From assembly GCA_002436065.1 (NCBI GenBank), contig DIXP01000035.1, forward strand, positions 1 through 52,744: a stretch of DNA of 52,744 nucleotides, written 5' to 3'. A program made the position numbers and the translations under genes. This stretch comes from Chloroflexi bacterium UBA6077. Lineage in GTDB: Bacteria; Chloroflexota; UBA6077. The notes under the pieces are model-generated. The model worked only from the letters and a program-made list of their open reading frames with translations. It was not told where the DNA came from and did not search any database. Positions 24,125-32,858 of this stretch are shown here, piece after piece. Each line of letters starts with the position of its first letter. Within the stretch, counting starts at the first letter, position 1.

Positions 24125-26116
24125 ATGGAGCAGGAGATCAAGCGGCCGAAGAGAGCGATCATCCTGGGGCTGGACGGCGGGCACCCCGAGCTGGTGCAGA
24201 AGTTCGTGAAGGAGGGGAAGCTTCCGAACTTCGCGAAGATGTTTGAGGATGGCGTCTTCAAGGAGGCGCTGGAGCCCTTCCCGACGATAACCCCGCCCAA
24301 CTGGACGACCATAACCACCGGTGCCTGGCCTGGTACCCACTGCATCACCGACTTTTTCCTGCCCCCCGAGCCGGGAGAGAATCTGGAGAAGCTAGGCTTC
24401 GCTTTCAACACGCAGGCATCCAAGGCGGAGTACCTCTGGCAGGCAGCGGAGCGGGCCGGCAAGAAGAGCATTCTGGTCAAGTGGGAGGTTTCCTGGCCGC
24501 CCAACCATTCAGGAACCCAGGTGGAGGGCTGCGGCCCTGGCCTGGTGAACCTCCACGAACTCGCCCCCGTCAGGCTGTATACCCTCGAGCCGATGCCAAT
24601 GACCAACCAGTTGAGCCTGGAGCCCGCCCAGGGCTGGAAGGGGCTAGATCCGAGTTGGGAGGCCCTCGAGGGAAAGATCAGCATGTTCCTCCACGGTGGA
24701 GGGGAGAAGTCCTACGATCTACTGGTGGTGAAGAGCGGCCGCGCCGGGTACGACAAGGTGATGGTGTGCAAGGACAAGGACGCTGGCAAGGCCGTGGCGA
24801 CGATGACGGCGGGCCAGTGGAGCGAGTGGGTCTTCGATGAGTTCGAGCTGACGCCCGATCCGGAGATGCTGAAGAAGCGAGAAGCCGAGCGGTCGAAGAT
24901 GAAGAAGTACGCCATGAAGGAGTGGCACGACAACCAGGCCACGACCACCTCGGCGGCCAGGGACTCTGGGTTGGGCCAGTACGAGTTCCAGGCGGTGGAG
25001 AAGGGGGTGTTCCGGTTCAAGCTGATCAACTTGAGCGGGGATGCGAGCGAGCTTGAGCTGTTCAGCACCCAGGTATGGCCGGAGCAGGGCTGGACTCAGC
25101 CGTTAGCGTTGGGGCCTGAGCTGATCAAGGAGGTCGGCCCATTCTTCACAAACCCAGCTCGGGATGCGCTGCACTACGGCTGGATCGACGAGGCCACCTT
25201 CTTCGAGCTGCAGGACTACCAGCACCAGTGGCTGGCGAAAGCGTCCAAGTACCTGGCCAACCGCCAGGAGTGGGATATGCTGTTCGTGGAGACGCACTGC
25301 ACGGACTACCTGAGCCACTTCTACCTGAACTACTACCAGCCCGAGTGCGGCGCTTCCCTCAGCGAGCAGCGCAACGCCCTAACCTGGCTGACGCGTCACT
25401 ACCAGAGCATCGACAGGATGCTCGGCGAACTGCTCACCCTGGCCGACGATGACACCATGTTCGTCATCGTGTCCGACCACTCCGGGACCGGCTGCCCACA
25501 GCCCAAGCAGGACACACGCAAGGTGCTCGAAGAGGCCGGTCTCACGGTGTACACCACCGACCCCGCGACCGGGGCGAGGAAGATCGACTGGAGCCGGACG
25601 AAGGCGGTCTTCAGCTGCACGGTGTTCTGCTACGTGAATCTGAAGGGACGCAACCCCGACGGCATCGTGGAGCCCGAGGACTACGACAAGGTGGTGGACG
25701 AGGTGGTGGAGGCCCTACTAGACTACAAGGACCCTGCCACGGGATTGCATCCCTATGCTGCGGTGCTCCGAAAGGAGGATGCGGCGGTGCTTGGGATGTG
25801 GGGCCCGATGGTTGGGGACGTGGTGTTTGCGCTGCGGCCCGAGTTCGACCTGGAGCATGGGGCTCAGCTTCCGACGGCGAGGATAGGTGAGCTATCGATC
25901 CGGAGCCTGCTGTTCATGAAGGGGCCGAACATCCGGAAGGGGGTGCACCTGGAGAGGCTGACCCAGATAGTGGGGGTCACCCCGACGGTGGCCTACATGC
26001 TGGGAGTGCCGATTCCGAAGCAGTCGGAAGGGCCAATCCTGTGGGAGGCCATGGAGGACCCTGACTTCAAGGAGAGGGAGATTCAGGCTCTCAGGGATAA
26101 GCTGGCGGGCTGCTAA
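24125..26116 (+). CDS. Alkaline phosphatase-superfamily phosphodiesterase (type I nucleotide pyrophosphatase-like)
   Basis: 663 residues. The two-metal site of the family is complete: GLDGGH (Asp near 16), the nucleophile Thr in PPNWTT (about 59-64), HCTDYLSHFY (about 393, Asp and His), VIVSDHSG (about 447, Asp-His) and a late His in LEHGAQLPT (about 582). The middle (about 130-340) is a large insertion typical of uncharacterised members. There is no signal peptide, so it is probably cytoplasmic. Substrates in this superfamily include phosphodiesters, phosphonates and sulfate esters; which applies is not evident. Preceded by GGGAGGAG. Confidence 0.85.
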   Translation: MEQEIKRPKRAIILGLDGGHPELVQKFVKEGKLPNFAKMFEDGVFKEALEPFPTITPPNWTTITTGAWPGTHCITDFFLPPEPGENLEKLGFAFNTQASKAEYLWQAAERAGKKSILVKWEVSWPPNHSGTQVEGCGPGLVNLHELAPVRLYTLEPMPMTNQLSLEPAQGWKGLDPSWEALEGKISMFLHGGGEKSYDLLVVKSGRAGYDKVMVCKDKDAGKAVATMTAGQWSEWVFDEFELTPDPEMLKKREAERSKMKKYAMKEWHDNQATTTSAARDSGLGQYEFQAVEKGVFRFKLINLSGDASELELFSTQVWPEQGWTQPLALGPELIKEVGPFFTNPARDALHYGWIDEATFFELQDYQHQWLAKASKYLANRQEWDMLFVETHCTDYLSHFYLNYYQPECGASLSEQRNALTWLTRHYQSIDRMLGELLTLADDDTMFVIVSDHSGTGCPQPKQDTRKVLEEAGLTVYTTDPATGARKIDWSRTKAVFSCTVFCYVNLKGRNPDGIVEPEDYDKVVDEVVEALLDYKDPATGLHPYAAVLRKEDAAVLGMWGPMVGDVVFALRPEFDLEHGAQLPTARIGELSIRSLLFMKGPNIRKGVHLERLTQIVGVTPTVAYMLGVPIPKQSEGPILWEAMEDPDFKEREIQALRDKLAGC

Positions 26117-26157
26117 GGGCTCACCAGAAAGGTTCCGGTTCGTCGCGTCATTTCGCT

Positions 26158-26214
26158 GGGACCGGCGGAAGGGGACAAGCCCTTTCCCTACTGAGACGGG
26201 CGGGCCAGCGGCCC
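26158..26214. repeat. Family-2 repeat copy
   Basis: CGGAAGGGGACAAGCCCTTTCC with the flanking GGGCGGGCCAGCGGCCCGC palindrome resembles the elements at 7428-7500 and 44121-44151. It fills most of the gap after the phosphodiesterase gene. Confidence 0.5.
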
Positions 26215-26246
26215 GCGCTCCCGGCACGGGACCACTCAATGTAGGA

Positions 26247-26290
26247 GCAATACCAAGGGGGCGGATGCAAATCCGCCCCCTTGGTATTGC
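26247..26290. terminator. Perfect 20-bp hairpin, terminator-like repeat
   Basis: GCAATACCAAGGGGGCGGAT (26247-26266) pairs perfectly with 26271-26290 around a GCAA loop. The ends (GCAATA/TATTGC) match the hairpin at 15476-15527, pointing to one repeat family. It probably ends the phosphodiesterase transcript; the TTG at 26281 lies inside it and is unlikely to be a start. Confidence 0.65.
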
Positions 26291-26310
26291 CCAACGCCGT
26301 GTCACAGCCT

Positions 26311-27906
26311 ATGATTGGTGGGCATCTCCAACCTGGGAGTACGGCCATCACCTCGCGCCCTCTCAGAACCCCAAAGACGCTCCTAGCCCTGGCAGCGGCC
26401 GTGCTGGCGGCTCTGGCCCTCAGACTGGTCTTGCTGGCGGGTCCGCAGACGGAGTTGGAGGCCGATGAGGCCATCGTCGGGCTCATGGCGCGCCACATCC
26501 TTCAGGGCGAACGTCCCCTGTTCTACTACATGCAGCCGTATATGGGGAGCCTGGAGGCATACCTCGTCGCTGCCGTGTTCGCCCTCATGGGGAGTAGCAG
26601 TTTCGCCCTGAAGTTGGTTCCGCTGGTGGCGTCGCTTCTTTTCACTGGGTTGGTGTTCGAGACGGGCCGAAGGATAGGAGGGCGGGGAGTGGCTCTGGCC
26701 TCTGCCCTGTACGTCGCCGTCCCACCGGCCTTCCTTGGCCTCTGGAGCCTCAAGACCAGGGGGGGCTACATCGAGGTGCTGGTGATTGGGCAGCTGCTGA
26801 TCTTGCTGGGGATGGAGGCAGGCAAGCGGCGCGAACTGGATGTGAAGACGGGTATGGCCCTCGGCTTCCTCTCAGGGCTGGGGGTTTGGGTGAATCCGCT
26901 GCTGGGTGTCTACCTCCTCCCCATCTGGGGTTACCTTGTCCTGGTGATGCGCCGACGCCTCCTTGGGGTAGGGCTGTTTGTGGCGGTGGTGGCTGGGGTG
27001 GCGGGGGCGCTTCCGCTGATAGTGTTCAACCTGGGCAATGGCCTGGCCACGGCCGGAGCCATGGCCGGCGGCCCTTCTTCGCCTCAGGAGGTCGCTGTGC
27101 GCGCCGTGCGACTGTTCAGGTACAGCCTGCCCGTGTTGTTGGGTTTCAGTCCGGCCAGCAGCTCTCTCACGTTCTTCTGGCCGGCCTTCCATAGCAGTCC
27201 AGGGGCCTGGGCGGTGGTTCTCCCCACCATGGTGGTGCTGGCCTGCAGCCTGCTGGTTGCCCGCTGGAGGGGGTTGATGGATCTCTTCCAGGGCAGGGGG
27301 GAGGGTGCCGACGGCAGGAACCTTATCCTTCTTCTTGTCGTAGCGGTCCCCATGGCCTTCGTCGCCAGCAGGTTCGGCGATCTGTTTTCCGAACCTCGAT
27401 ACCTGTTGCCTCTCTACTCAGCGGTTCCCCTCGTGTTCGCCGGCTTCAGCCGCTTGGGCGGACCGGGGCGGAGGCTGCTTCCGCTGGCGGCGGCGGGAGC
27501 GCTTTGCCTTAACATCTACAGCCTCCTCTCCCTCGACACGCGGCTCAATCAGCCTGACACCGCTGTGGGGAGCACAGCGGCCAACCGGGCAGCGCTGATT
27601 GACTACCTCGTTGCCAACGACCGCACCCACATCTACACCGACTACTGGCTTGCCTATCCTCTGGCCTTCGAGTCGAGCGAGATGGTGATTCCCTCTGTGA
27701 GCTCTGGCGGTTACAACCGATACATCCCCTATGCCCACTACGTCTCGGTGGTGTCCAATCCCGCCTTCGTGTTCGTGGCAGGGTCGAAGGAGGAGGGTGA
27801 AGAGTTGTCGAAGTGGCGGGAACGAGGTGTGACCGCAAGGAGTGAGAGGGTGGGAGTGTACTCTGTCTATTGGCAGGCGGTGCCTCTCGAAGCCGCTAGA
27901 CCCTGA
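26311..27906 (+). CDS. Membrane glycosyltransferase-like protein (GT39/GT83, ArnT/PMT type)
   Basis: About 531 residues with roughly 10-12 membrane segments, the first at about 19-42. An acidic motif (LEADEA) follows that helix in the first extracytoplasmic loop, the position of the catalytic Asp/Glu in polyprenyl-phosphate-dependent glycosyltransferases. The YMQPYMGSLEAY stretch and a soluble C-terminal domain of about 120 residues are also in keeping. The ATG at 26311 was chosen over the in-frame TTG inside the hairpin. Acceptor and sugar donor are unknown; there are no cell-surface biosynthesis neighbours. Confidence 0.72.
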   Translation: MIGGHLQPGSTAITSRPLRTPKTLLALAAAVLAALALRLVLLAGPQTELEADEAIVGLMARHILQGERPLFYYMQPYMGSLEAYLVAAVFALMGSSSFALKLVPLVASLLFTGLVFETGRRIGGRGVALASALYVAVPPAFLGLWSLKTRGGYIEVLVIGQLLILLGMEAGKRRELDVKTGMALGFLSGLGVWVNPLLGVYLLPIWGYLVLVMRRRLLGVGLFVAVVAGVAGALPLIVFNLGNGLATAGAMAGGPSSPQEVAVRAVRLFRYSLPVLLGFSPASSSLTFFWPAFHSSPGAWAVVLPTMVVLACSLLVARWRGLMDLFQGRGEGADGRNLILLLVVAVPMAFVASRFGDLFSEPRYLLPLYSAVPLVFAGFSRLGGPGRRLLPLAAAGALCLNIYSLLSLDTRLNQPDTAVGSTAANRAALIDYLVANDRTHIYTDYWLAYPLAFESSEMVIPSVSSGGYNRYIPYAHYVSVVSNPAFVFVAGSKEEGEELSKWRERGVTARSERVGVYSVYWQAVPLEAARP

Positions 27907-27980
27907 GTGTGAGGATGGTAGGCGTCTAGTGCTTCATGCTTTGGGCAGTGTGGGTGCCTCCATCTTGATGATCCTCGGTG

Positions 27981-27986
27981 TATAAT
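27981..27986 (+). promoter_or_regulatory. Promoter -10 for the chemosensory operon
   Basis: A consensus TATAAT lies 38 bases upstream of the first cheW start, in the only gap before the operon; AGGAGG follows at 28014-28019. No good -35 lies at 16-18 bases (TTGATG is only 10 bases away), so an activator or an alternative contact may be needed. Confidence 0.5.
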
Positions 27987-28024
27987 GCGGCAACTGTCCC
28001 GACTTTCCCCTCAGGAGGAGAAGA

Positions 28025-28564
28025 GTGCCTCAGCACCCTGGGAGTAGCTTGCCCGATTCCTCGGCGTCTGGAGTGCAGTCTCGTGGAAGCCTGGATGGCG
28101 ATAGGGGTTTCCTCGGCTCTTCGGTCGCGGAGGAGGCAGCCAGGCTGATCGCCTTTAGCCTGGACCAGGAGTGGTATGCGCTGGACGCATCCCTGGTGCG
28201 GGGTATCGAGCCCGAAATGGAGATCACTCCGGTGCCACGGGCGCCAGATTGGTTGCTGGGCGTTTTTAACCTGCACGGTTCGATACTCCCCGCGGTTGAC
28301 CTGCGACCGTTGCTGCGACTCAGTCAGAAGGGACCATTGGGCAGTGGGTTGCTCGTCGTGTTCCTCTACGAGGGGAATGCAACGGCGCTCCGTGTCGACC
28401 TGGTGGATGAGATATATGAGCTGCCGTGGTCAAGTCTGGAGACCCAGGCTTCAGCAGGAGAGGGCGAAGGCGCGGAGTTGATTCTGGGTCAGGTGCGGGT
28501 CCGAGACCGTCTCATTGGTGTGCTCAGCGTTCCTGCCCTACTGAGGGCTCTGATGGAAGGGTAG
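28025..28564 (+). CDS. cheW: CheW-like coupling protein 1 (WspB/WspD-like)
   Basis: 179 residues; after a Ser/Gly-rich N-terminus of about 38 residues comes a CheW domain. Landmarks are FSLDQEWYALDASLVRGIE, then PRAPDWLLGVFNLHGSILPAVDL, the conserved P-x-W-x-x-G-x-x-N-x-R/H-G segment. It couples a receptor array to CheA. GTG start with AGGAGG upstream; it is followed 3 bases later by a second CheW gene. A pair of CheW genes is a feature of Wsp-type systems. Confidence 0.88.
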   Translation: MPQHPGSSLPDSSASGVQSRGSLDGDRGFLGSSVAEEAARLIAFSLDQEWYALDASLVRGIEPEMEITPVPRAPDWLLGVFNLHGSILPAVDLRPLLRLSQKGPLGSGLLVVFLYEGNATALRVDLVDEIYELPWSSLETQASAGEGEGAELILGQVRVRDRLIGVLSVPALLRALMEG

Positions 28565-28567
28565 CTT

Positions 28568-29053
28568 GTGGAGGAGATCCGGCTGCTTGTGGTCAAGTGC
28601 GGGCCCTATCGGTTCGGCATACCGGCTGGACTGGTGCGGGCCGTGTTGTCCGCCAGCGAAATCGTCCCTCTTGGACTCCCGGAGTTGCCTGGGTTGACTT
28701 GGCGAGACGGTGTGCTGATGCCTGCCGTGGGTCTCGCCCCTTTCCTCGGGCTGTTGAGTCTCGAGGAAGAGGTATACGGGCACGGTGTGCTGATCCAGGA
28801 TGGCACAGGTCCTCTTTGCTTCATGGTTGATGAGGCGCTGGATTTCGTGGAGGTTCCTCCCTCGGCAATCGTGCCTCTGCCTGCACTGGCAGTGAGGGCC
28901 ATGGCCCTGTCTGGACTGGAGTCGGCGGCTCTAATGGATGGGCTGCTCATGATCATCGACCCGATCCTGATGCTGGGCAAGGACAGGGTGGCTGAGCTGA
29001 GGGCAGCCGCGAGTAGGGTTGGCGAGTCGAGCGGCTCCGCAAGAGGACTCTAA
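28568..29053 (+). CDS. cheW: CheW-like coupling protein 2
   Basis: 161 residues with a divergent CheW domain: FGIPAGLVRAVL at about 16-27, then LPELPGLTWRDGVLMPAVGL in place of the usual G-x-x-N-x-R-G loop, so receptor contact may differ from the first CheW. GTG start 3 bases after the previous stop; an upstream TTG is possible. It lies directly before cheA, with a 3-base gap. Confidence 0.75.
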   Translation: MEEIRLLVVKCGPYRFGIPAGLVRAVLSASEIVPLGLPELPGLTWRDGVLMPAVGLAPFLGLLSLEEEVYGHGVLIQDGTGPLCFMVDEALDFVEVPPSAIVPLPALAVRAMALSGLESAALMDGLLMIIDPILMLGKDRVAELRAAASRVGESSGSARGL

Positions 29054-29056
29054 TAG

Positions 29057-31228
29057 ATGATGTCTCACGGCGTCGATAGGTCGGCATATTTGGGATCCTT
29101 CAGGGAGGAGATGGGGGAGCACCTGCAGGTGCTGATCCGCGAACTGCTCATCCTGGAGAGCCATCCCGAGGATCTGTCTCCCGTTGGCGAACTGTTCCGG
29201 CGCGTCCACACGGTCAAGGGCTCTGCCCGCATGATGGGATTCGCCGAGGTGGCCGAACTAGCTCACTCCATGGAGGACATCCTGGACGACTTGAGGTCCG
29301 GATGCCTTCGCCCGTCCTCTCCCTTGTTGGATGCCATGCTTACCGCGGCTGACTTGCTGAAGGAGTTGATCGGCTCTGCGCCCGAGGAGTTGACTGGCCG
29401 CCAGGATGTGCAGGCGGTCATCAGGTGGCTAGCTGATCTCCGTGGTCTCACACTGGATGGCGAGTCCCAGGCTGGATCGCCTATCCCTCCCGCAATGCCG
29501 CTTCCTGAGGCTCCACCAATGCCAGTTGTACGCCAGGGGCGCGAAGCGGCTGCCAAAGAGACTGTGAGAGTCGATGTCGATCGCATAGATATCATCCTGA
29601 ACCTCGCCGGGGAACTGATGGTGCTGGATGCAGCGCGCAGGCAGTGGATGGACGAAGTCGGCGATCTGTTCGAAGCACTGGAACGCAACCTTGGCCACTC
29701 CCTAACCGTAGGATCTGACGGTGTGGTGGAGAGCGCTTTGGCGTTGGTCAACGTCGTGGGCAGGTCCAACAAGCGCTTTCGCAAGATGCTTCACCAGCAG
29801 ACCGAGTTGGTGCGTGAACTCCACTATCAGATCTCTGGCCTCCGTATGCTCCCGGTGAGCGCTCTCTTTTCCCTGGTTCCGCGTGCTGCTCGAGATCTGG
29901 CTCGGGAAGAAGAGAAGGAGCTGGAAGTCCTGCTAGAGGGCGAAGATACCGAGATAGACCGGCAGGTGTTGGAGCGGGTGAGAGACCCTGTGATGCACCT
30001 GATCATGAACGCCGTGGTCCATGGCATCGAGTCACCGGCGGCGCGTGTATTGGCCGGGAAATCGGCGGTTGGGAAGGTGAGAGTAGCCGCTTACAGTCGA
30101 GGCGAGCAGGCCATAGTGGAAGTCGAGGACGATGGCGCTGGGATTGATTTCCGGGTGGTGCGGGAGATGGCGACGCGGAAGGGGATCCTGACCGCCGCGG
30201 AGGCTGATGCCCTGGATGACTCCGAGTGCGCCCGAATGCTGTTCCTTCCTGGCTTCTCCACCAGCCGTGCTGTGAGTGGCAGGTCGGGGAGAGGTGTCGG
30301 ACTGGACGTGGTGAGGTCCGAGATGGATTCCCTGAAGGGGCTGGTGTGGCTGGAGAGCAAGCTTGGGTGTGGCACGAAGGTTACCCTGGAGCTGCCGATT
30401 ACCCTGGCCTATACCCACGTCCTGTTGATGGAGACCGGGAAGGCCGTATACGGATTGCCATGCTCCTCTGTGCGTAGGATCACCGAGGTCTCCGCCGATC
30501 AGATTCGGACCCTGCAGGGTAGGGAGAGCGTGGAGTTGGAGGGTCAGTCCGCATCTGTAGCCCGTCTTGACCAACTGCTGGGGACTGCTCGCGCTGGTGT
30601 ATTGAGAGCGAGCCGGTGGCCTGCGCTGCTGATGGGGCCGCAGGAGCGGCCTACGGTTCTCCTGGTGGACCGGGTGATTGGGGACGAGAATGTCATCGTG
30701 AAGCCAATGGGGCCGCTCCTACGGCGAGTACCCAGTGTTTCAGGGGGCATAATCCTAGGAGACGGGAAGGTGGTGCTGCTCTTGTCGGCGCCAGTTCTTC
30801 TGGAGACCGCGCGAGGGGTGCCCAGCTTCTCCGCGCCCGCCGGGCGTAAGTTAAGACGAGGGGCGAAGCGTGTGCTTGTGGTCGACGACGTGGCCACCAC
30901 CCGGGAACTGGAGCGAGGCATACTGGAGACCGCCGGGTATCGTGTGGAAACCGCTGTGGACGGCCTGGATGCGCTGGAGAAGCTGAGTGCCGGACAGTTC
31001 GAGTTAGTTGTGGCCGACGTTGAGATGCCGAGGATGGATGGGTTCCAGTTGGCTGCAGCTATAAAGGGGAATCCATCTCTGGCCAGGATTCCTATTGTAA
31101 TTGTAAGCTCACGAGAGGGTGAGGATGACCGAAGGCGGGGGATCCAAGCAGGTGCTCAAGCCTACGTCGGCAAGGGGTCTTTTGACCAGGTTACACTGCT
31201 GGATACCATCGATAGCTTGATTGGGTGA
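29057..31228 (+). CDS. cheA: Hybrid CheA-REC histidine kinase (WspE-like)
   Basis: 723 residues. Order: Hpt/P1 domain with phospho-His in RRVHTVKGSARMMGF (about 51); linker; P3 dimerisation region from about 175; ATPase domain with N-box LIMNAVVHGIE (about 315) and G boxes DDGAGID and GRGVGLDVV; CheW-like P5 domain (about 430-590); C-terminal receiver domain with acidic pair VVDD and phospho-acceptor Asp at about 654 (VVADVEMPRMDG). The N-box position that is usually Asp before His is Val. No P2 domain is evident. The attached receiver is typical of WspE/FrzE-type kinases and may act as a phosphate sink or output. Confidence 0.92.
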   Translation: MMSHGVDRSAYLGSFREEMGEHLQVLIRELLILESHPEDLSPVGELFRRVHTVKGSARMMGFAEVAELAHSMEDILDDLRSGCLRPSSPLLDAMLTAADLLKELIGSAPEELTGRQDVQAVIRWLADLRGLTLDGESQAGSPIPPAMPLPEAPPMPVVRQGREAAAKETVRVDVDRIDIILNLAGELMVLDAARRQWMDEVGDLFEALERNLGHSLTVGSDGVVESALALVNVVGRSNKRFRKMLHQQTELVRELHYQISGLRMLPVSALFSLVPRAARDLAREEEKELEVLLEGEDTEIDRQVLERVRDPVMHLIMNAVVHGIESPAARVLAGKSAVGKVRVAAYSRGEQAIVEVEDDGAGIDFRVVREMATRKGILTAAEADALDDSECARMLFLPGFSTSRAVSGRSGRGVGLDVVRSEMDSLKGLVWLESKLGCGTKVTLELPITLAYTHVLLMETGKAVYGLPCSSVRRITEVSADQIRTLQGRESVELEGQSASVARLDQLLGTARAGVLRASRWPALLMGPQERPTVLLVDRVIGDENVIVKPMGPLLRRVPSVSGGIILGDGKVVLLLSAPVLLETARGVPSFSAPAGRKLRRGAKRVLVVDDVATTRELERGILETAGYRVETAVDGLDALEKLSAGQFELVVADVEMPRMDGFQLAAAIKGNPSLARIPIVIVSSREGEDDRRRGIQAGAQAYVGKGSFDQVTLLDTIDSLIG

Positions 31229-31347
31229 TGGCGCCCCTGTTGAAGTGACAGACAGTTGGAGTGGACCCCAGGGCTTGCGGCCGGGCGTCCGTTATTAGAG
31301 AATTGCGTGGCGCAGCGTAAAGACGGGTTTGGAGTGGGTGCAGGCCA

Positions 31348-32844
31348 TTGGCAGAAGGTTCTTTTCGAGCCAATGCCGGAAGTTCCTTGACGCGGGCCGA
31401 GTACCTGTTGTTCAAGGATCTAATTGAGGGGGCGAGCGGGCTCAATCTCGAGGACAGGGATTGGACTCCACTGAGGGCTGCCCTTTGTGAGCGCGTTTCG
31501 GCTGTGGGGTACGGCAGCTTTGGAGCTTACTATGAGCTGCTCAGGTCGGAAGAGGGCTCTCGGGAGCTGAACCGGCTAGTTGATCTGCTCACCATCCATG
31601 AGACCTCCTTCTTTAGGAACCGAGCGCATTTCGACGTGCTGGCGAGGATGGTCCTCCCGGAGTTGGCAAAGAGAAAGGCCTCATCGCGCACCCTCAGGTT
31701 CTGGAGTGCCGGCTGCTCAACCGGCCAGGAGGCGTACTCCGTCGCCATGGCATTGATGGAGGCGCTGCCGGGCTTCGAGGACTGGCAGTTGGAGGTGCTG
31801 GCGACAGACATTAGCTGTCGCGCTCTGGAGACGGCTCGAGCTGGGGTGTACCGGCCAAGGGCGGTGAAGAACGTTGATTCCGACATCCTCGAACGCTACT
31901 TCGAACCCCACGAAGGTAGCTATAGAGTCAAAGATCAGGTCAGGCAGTTGGTCCGGTTCGAGCATCTCAATCTCGTGAAGGAACCGTTCCCACTGGCAGC
32001 CCTGCGCCCGTTGGATGTGATCTTCTGTGAGAACGTCACTATTTACTTCAAGGTCGACTCCACCCGTCGGGTGATTCGGAATTTCTTCGACGTGTTGGGG
32101 GATGGTGGCTTTCTGTTTCTGGGCTACTCCGAGTCGCTGTGGCAGGTATCGAGCGATTTCGCTCTTCGCGACTATGGGAACGCCTTCCTCTACCAGAAGC
32201 TCCCGAGATCGGCTGGCCCGTCCACTGTCCGCCCGAGTTTATTGCCAGAGGAGACGGGGACGTTGCCGCGCTTGCCCAAGACTCCCTCGATGCGGCAGAG
32301 CGCAGTCTCTGGTTTCCAGCCTGCGGTCCCACCCAAGCAGGCCTCGACGCTGGGGGAGGCCACAGCCCTCTACGGAGCCAGGCGCTTCGAGGAGGCCCTT
32401 TTGGCTGTGGAGAGCATTCTTGCTGCCGACCCCGCCGAGGCGAACGCTCACCTGCTGGCGGCAAAGCTGCGGGCTGATCGAGAGGAGATAGGGCCCGCAT
32501 TGAGGCATTGCCGCCGGACACTGGAGTTGGATCCGCTGGCGGAGGAGGCCTACTACCTGAATGGGATCTTGCAGCTGCGGGGCGGCGATAAGTCCAAGGC
32601 TCAGGAGTCCTTGTCCTGGGTGATCTACCTGAACCCGTCCGGACACAGGTCCGCGTTGGCGCACTTCCACCTCGCGGGGCTGCACGTAGACGGTGACGAC
32701 AGGGCGTCATCTGTACGAGAGTATCGCAACGCCCTTCGGCTGCTGGAGCGGCTTCCGAAGGAGGAACTGGTAGAGGAGTTCTCGGCCGACTTCCTGGCGC
32801 GGGTTTGCCGTCGTCGGCTGGAGGATCTGGAGGCCGGGGGCTGA
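31348..32844 (+). CDS. cheR: CheR methyltransferase with TPR-like C-terminus (WspC-like)
   Basis: 498 residues. The N-terminal half is an SAM-dependent glutamate methyltransferase that modifies receptors: IHETSFFRN (about 86), the SAM loop WSAGCSTGQEAYS (about 117), ATDISCRALE, and IFCENVTIYF (about 228), where most CheR have IFCRN. The C-terminal half from about 330 shows helical TPR-type pairs (RRFEEALLAVESILAADP, then AHLLAAKL and EIGPALRHCRRTLELDP). TTG start. The presence of CheR implies a methylated receptor encoded elsewhere. Confidence 0.88.
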   Translation: MAEGSFRANAGSSLTRAEYLLFKDLIEGASGLNLEDRDWTPLRAALCERVSAVGYGSFGAYYELLRSEEGSRELNRLVDLLTIHETSFFRNRAHFDVLARMVLPELAKRKASSRTLRFWSAGCSTGQEAYSVAMALMEALPGFEDWQLEVLATDISCRALETARAGVYRPRAVKNVDSDILERYFEPHEGSYRVKDQVRQLVRFEHLNLVKEPFPLAALRPLDVIFCENVTIYFKVDSTRRVIRNFFDVLGDGGFLFLGYSESLWQVSSDFALRDYGNAFLYQKLPRSAGPSTVRPSLLPEETGTLPRLPKTPSMRQSAVSGFQPAVPPKQASTLGEATALYGARRFEEALLAVESILAADPAEANAHLLAAKLRADREEIGPALRHCRRTLELDPLAEEAYYLNGILQLRGGDKSKAQESLSWVIYLNPSGHRSALAHFHLAGLHVDGDDRASSVREYRNALRLLERLPKEELVEEFSADFLARVCRRRLEDLEAGG

Positions 32845-32858
32845 GGCTGGAGGACAGA

